NCBI GenBank assembly: GCA_003518245.1
Contig: DOZA01000126.1
Location: 1 to 8,624, forward strand
DNA: 8,624 bases
From: Bacteroidales bacterium
Lineage (GTDB): Bacteria > Bacteroidota > Bacteroidia > Bacteroidales > VadinHA17
Reading direction: 5' to 3'
Part shown: positions 7,155-8,624 of the stretch, in pieces
Position numbering within the stretch: the first letter of the stretch is position 1
Layout: each line of letters starts with the position of its first letter
Notes under the pieces: generated by a model
What the model was told of the DNA's origin: nothing
Database searches by the model: none
What the model saw: only the letters and a program-made list of their open reading frames with translations
Made by a program: the position numbers and the translations under genes

Positions 7155-7183
7155 TTCATTACTTGGTAATATAAAGTAGCTTG

Positions 7184-7843
7184 ATGGTCAATAATCTATT
7201 ATTAATTGCAGCAACAAAAAGAGAAATTGAATGCATACGTAATTTGCATACTGGAGAGATGAATGCAGGGATTCATAAAATAACAGGTGGCATAGGACCG
7301 GTATCAACAGTCTATTCTCTAATGGATCATCTTATGCATAATGAAAGACCCGGGGTAGTATTAAATATTGGTATAGCAGGGAGCTACAGGAATGAATTTC
7401 CTGTTGGGACTGTGGTAACTCCGGCAACAGACTGTTTTGCAGACCTGGGTGTTTATGACGATAATAAATTTATTTCCTTGAGCCAGGCAGGGATAAATGA
7501 TAATAATGATAATTATACACCTGCAGGTATTTTTAGCGCTGATGCTGATTTCCTGGAAAGAATTCCTGCCGGGATCAAACCTGTAAAAGCAGTCACCGTT
7601 AATACAGCTACAGGATCAAATAAAGGCCGCAACAAAATAGAGGAGCAATTTCATCCGGATATTGAAACAATGGAGGGAGCTGCTATTTATTATGTTTGCA
7701 AGCAAAAACACATACCCTGCATTGGCTTAAGATCAGTTTCAAATATAGTTGGCCGCAGAGATAAATCCTTATGGGATATAGACCTGGCCCTTCGCAAACT
7801 GGGTCAAGCAGTAGAAGAATATCTGAATGAGTTATTTATATGA
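7184..7843 (+). CDS. mqnB: Futalosine hydrolase
   Basis: MqnB cleaves futalosine to dehypoxanthine futalosine and hypoxanthine in the futalosine route to menaquinone. The 219-residue protein belongs to the nucleoside phosphorylase/MTA-SAH nucleosidase fold: ITGGIGPV (33-40) and LNIGIAGS (60-67) form the glycine-rich loops, and ETMEGAA (161-167) is the ribose-contacting segment. In SVSNIVGRRDKS an Asn (187) stands where MTA/SAH nucleosidases have a catalytic Asp; I associate this SN-x-VG-x-RD wording with futalosine hydrolases. The neighbour mqnD, overlapping at ATGA, settles the choice against MTA/SAH nucleosidase. An in-frame TTG directly precedes the ATG at 7184 and would add one residue; ATG is the more likely start. 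No strong Shine-Dalgarno is visible. Confidence 0.92.
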   Translation: MVNNLLLIAATKREIECIRNLHTGEMNAGIHKITGGIGPVSTVYSLMDHLMHNERPGVVLNIGIAGSYRNEFPVGTVVTPATDCFADLGVYDDNKFISLSQAGINDNNDNYTPAGIFSADADFLERIPAGIKPVKAVTVNTATGSNKGRNKIEEQFHPDIETMEGAAIYYVCKQKHIPCIGLRSVSNIVGRRDKSLWDIDLALRKLGQAVEEYLNELFI

Positions 7844-8624
7844 AAACGTTGAGCCTGGGGATATCAACATGCCCGAATGATACTTTTATATTTGATGCCA
7901 TGTTAAATGGTAAGATCGATACCCTCGGTCTGCATTTTGATTATGAGCTGATAGATGTTGAGGAGTTGAATAAGAAAGCTTTCAATACCAGAATTGATAT
8001 TACGAAAATAAGTTATCATGCTTATGCCCTTGTTTCAGAAGATTATATTCTTCTAAATTCAGGATCTGCACTCGGATTTAATAATGGTCCCTTACTGGTG
8101 GCCGCAGACATAACAGACATTTCCCAGCTCAGGAGTAAAATTATTGCTATACCCGGGAGATATACCACCGCAAACTTATTATTAAGTATTCTCTATCCTG
8201 ATCTGAAAGAAAAACATGAATTTCTTTTCTCTGATATAGAGGATATTATTATTAATAAGCAAGCCAAGGCAGGTTTGCTGATTCATGAAAACAGGTTTAC
8301 ATACCAGGATAAAGGTTTACACAGGATAACAGACCTGGGTGAGGAATGGGAAAAAATAACAGGGATGCCTATACCTCTTGGAGGTATAGCTATAAAGAGA
8401 GATCTGGGAATGGAAACTGCTGAAAAAGTAGAAAAGGTACTGGCCTCAAGTATTGATTATGCATTCAGGAATCCACAATCATCTTATGACTTTGTAAGGA
8501 AATATGCTGCTTCAATGCAAAGGGATGTTATGCAGAAGCATATCAGCCTGTATGTGAATGATTTCAGTCGTGACCTTGGTGAAAAAGGCAGGCAAGCGGT
8601 GAGGATACTGTATGAAAGGGCCAG
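7840..8624 (+). CDS. mqnD: 1,4-dihydroxy-6-naphthoate synthase, 3' end cut by window
   Basis: MqnD converts cyclic dehypoxanthine futalosine to 1,4-dihydroxy-6-naphthoate, a late ring-forming step of futalosine-dependent menaquinone synthesis. The frame is open from the ATG at 7840 to the window edge, giving 261 residues; family members are usually about 270-290, so only a short tail is missing. It has the periplasmic-binding-protein-like fold signatures of the family: GISTCPNDTFIFDA (7-20), DITKISYHAYA (53-63), GSALGFNNGPLLVA (75-88), the IPGRYTTANLL segment, and AGLLIHE with His149, matching the histidine proposed as catalytic base in the Thermus enzyme. No signal peptide is present, as expected for a cytoplasmic enzyme. 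The start overlaps the mqnB stop in ATGA, so the two are almost certainly translated from one transcript. Confidence 0.95.
   Translation, partial: MKTLSLGISTCPNDTFIFDAMLNGKIDTLGLHFDYELIDVEELNKKAFNTRIDITKISYHAYALVSEDYILLNSGSALGFNNGPLLVAADITDISQLRSKIIAIPGRYTTANLLLSILYPDLKEKHEFLFSDIEDIIINKQAKAGLLIHENRFTYQDKGLHRITDLGEEWEKITGMPIPLGGIAIKRDLGMETAEKVEKVLASSIDYAFRNPQSSYDFVRKYAASMQRDVMQKHISLYVNDFSRDLGEKGRQAVRILYERA

Noticed and set aside
7093..7183. preQ1 or other riboswitch in front of the queD operon
   Set aside because: The predicted leader before queD is only about 15-20 bases, and no aptamer-like pseudoknot or conserved C-rich loop is visible.
7491..7515. Low-complexity AATGATAATAATGATAAT-like stretch in mqnB
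   Set aside because: It encodes a short Asn/Asp-rich loop (INDNNDN) in a variable part of the protein; the reading frame is intact and no repeat unit recurs elsewhere.

Overview
The window looks like a stretch of chromosome from a member of the Bacteroidota. The evidence is AT-rich DNA, weak or absent Shine-Dalgarno sequences in front of most genes, one promoter candidate that fits the Bacteroidota -33/-7 pattern, and gene content and protein wording that I associate with that phylum. It contains no RNA genes, CRISPR array, insertion sequence or other mobile element that I can see. Coding density is very high: the longest gap is the 91 bases between two divergent genes (7093-7183).

Left part (1-5146, plus strand): two tandem, clearly paralogous large genes for proteins with a PEP-synthase/PPDK-type ATP-grasp domain. 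The second is complete (997 residues from the preferred start). It carries two receiver-like domains at its N-terminus, then a conserved linker module, the ATP-grasp domain and an unusual C-terminal domain. It has no PEP/pyruvate-binding barrel. The first gene is cut by the left edge of the window: its first visible residues align with the end of the second receiver of its neighbour, so its real start is upstream. These two are the least understood genes here and the best candidates for an uncharacterised signalling or phosphotransfer system.

Middle part (5143-7092, minus strand): a compact run transcribed leftwards, in the order 6-pyruvoyl-tetrahydropterin synthase/QueD family gene, folE (GTP cyclohydrolase I), fabD (malonyl-CoA:ACP transacylase). 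FolE makes dihydroneopterin triphosphate from GTP, and the QueD-family enzyme uses that product. Its active-site spacing (Cys-x3-Glu-x-His-Gly-His) hints that it may serve folate as well as queuosine synthesis. fabD starts one base after folE and belongs to fatty acid synthesis. Its stop codon shares bases with the stop codon of the convergent receiver/ATP-grasp gene.

Right part (7184-8624, plus strand): mqnB (futalosine hydrolase) and mqnD (1,4-dihydroxy-6-naphthoate synthase), overlapping by ATGA. These are two steps of the futalosine route to menaquinone. mqnD runs off the right edge. The divergent intergenic region between the pterin operon and mqnB holds a perfect 16-base palindrome that overlaps the likely -7 element of the leftward promoter.
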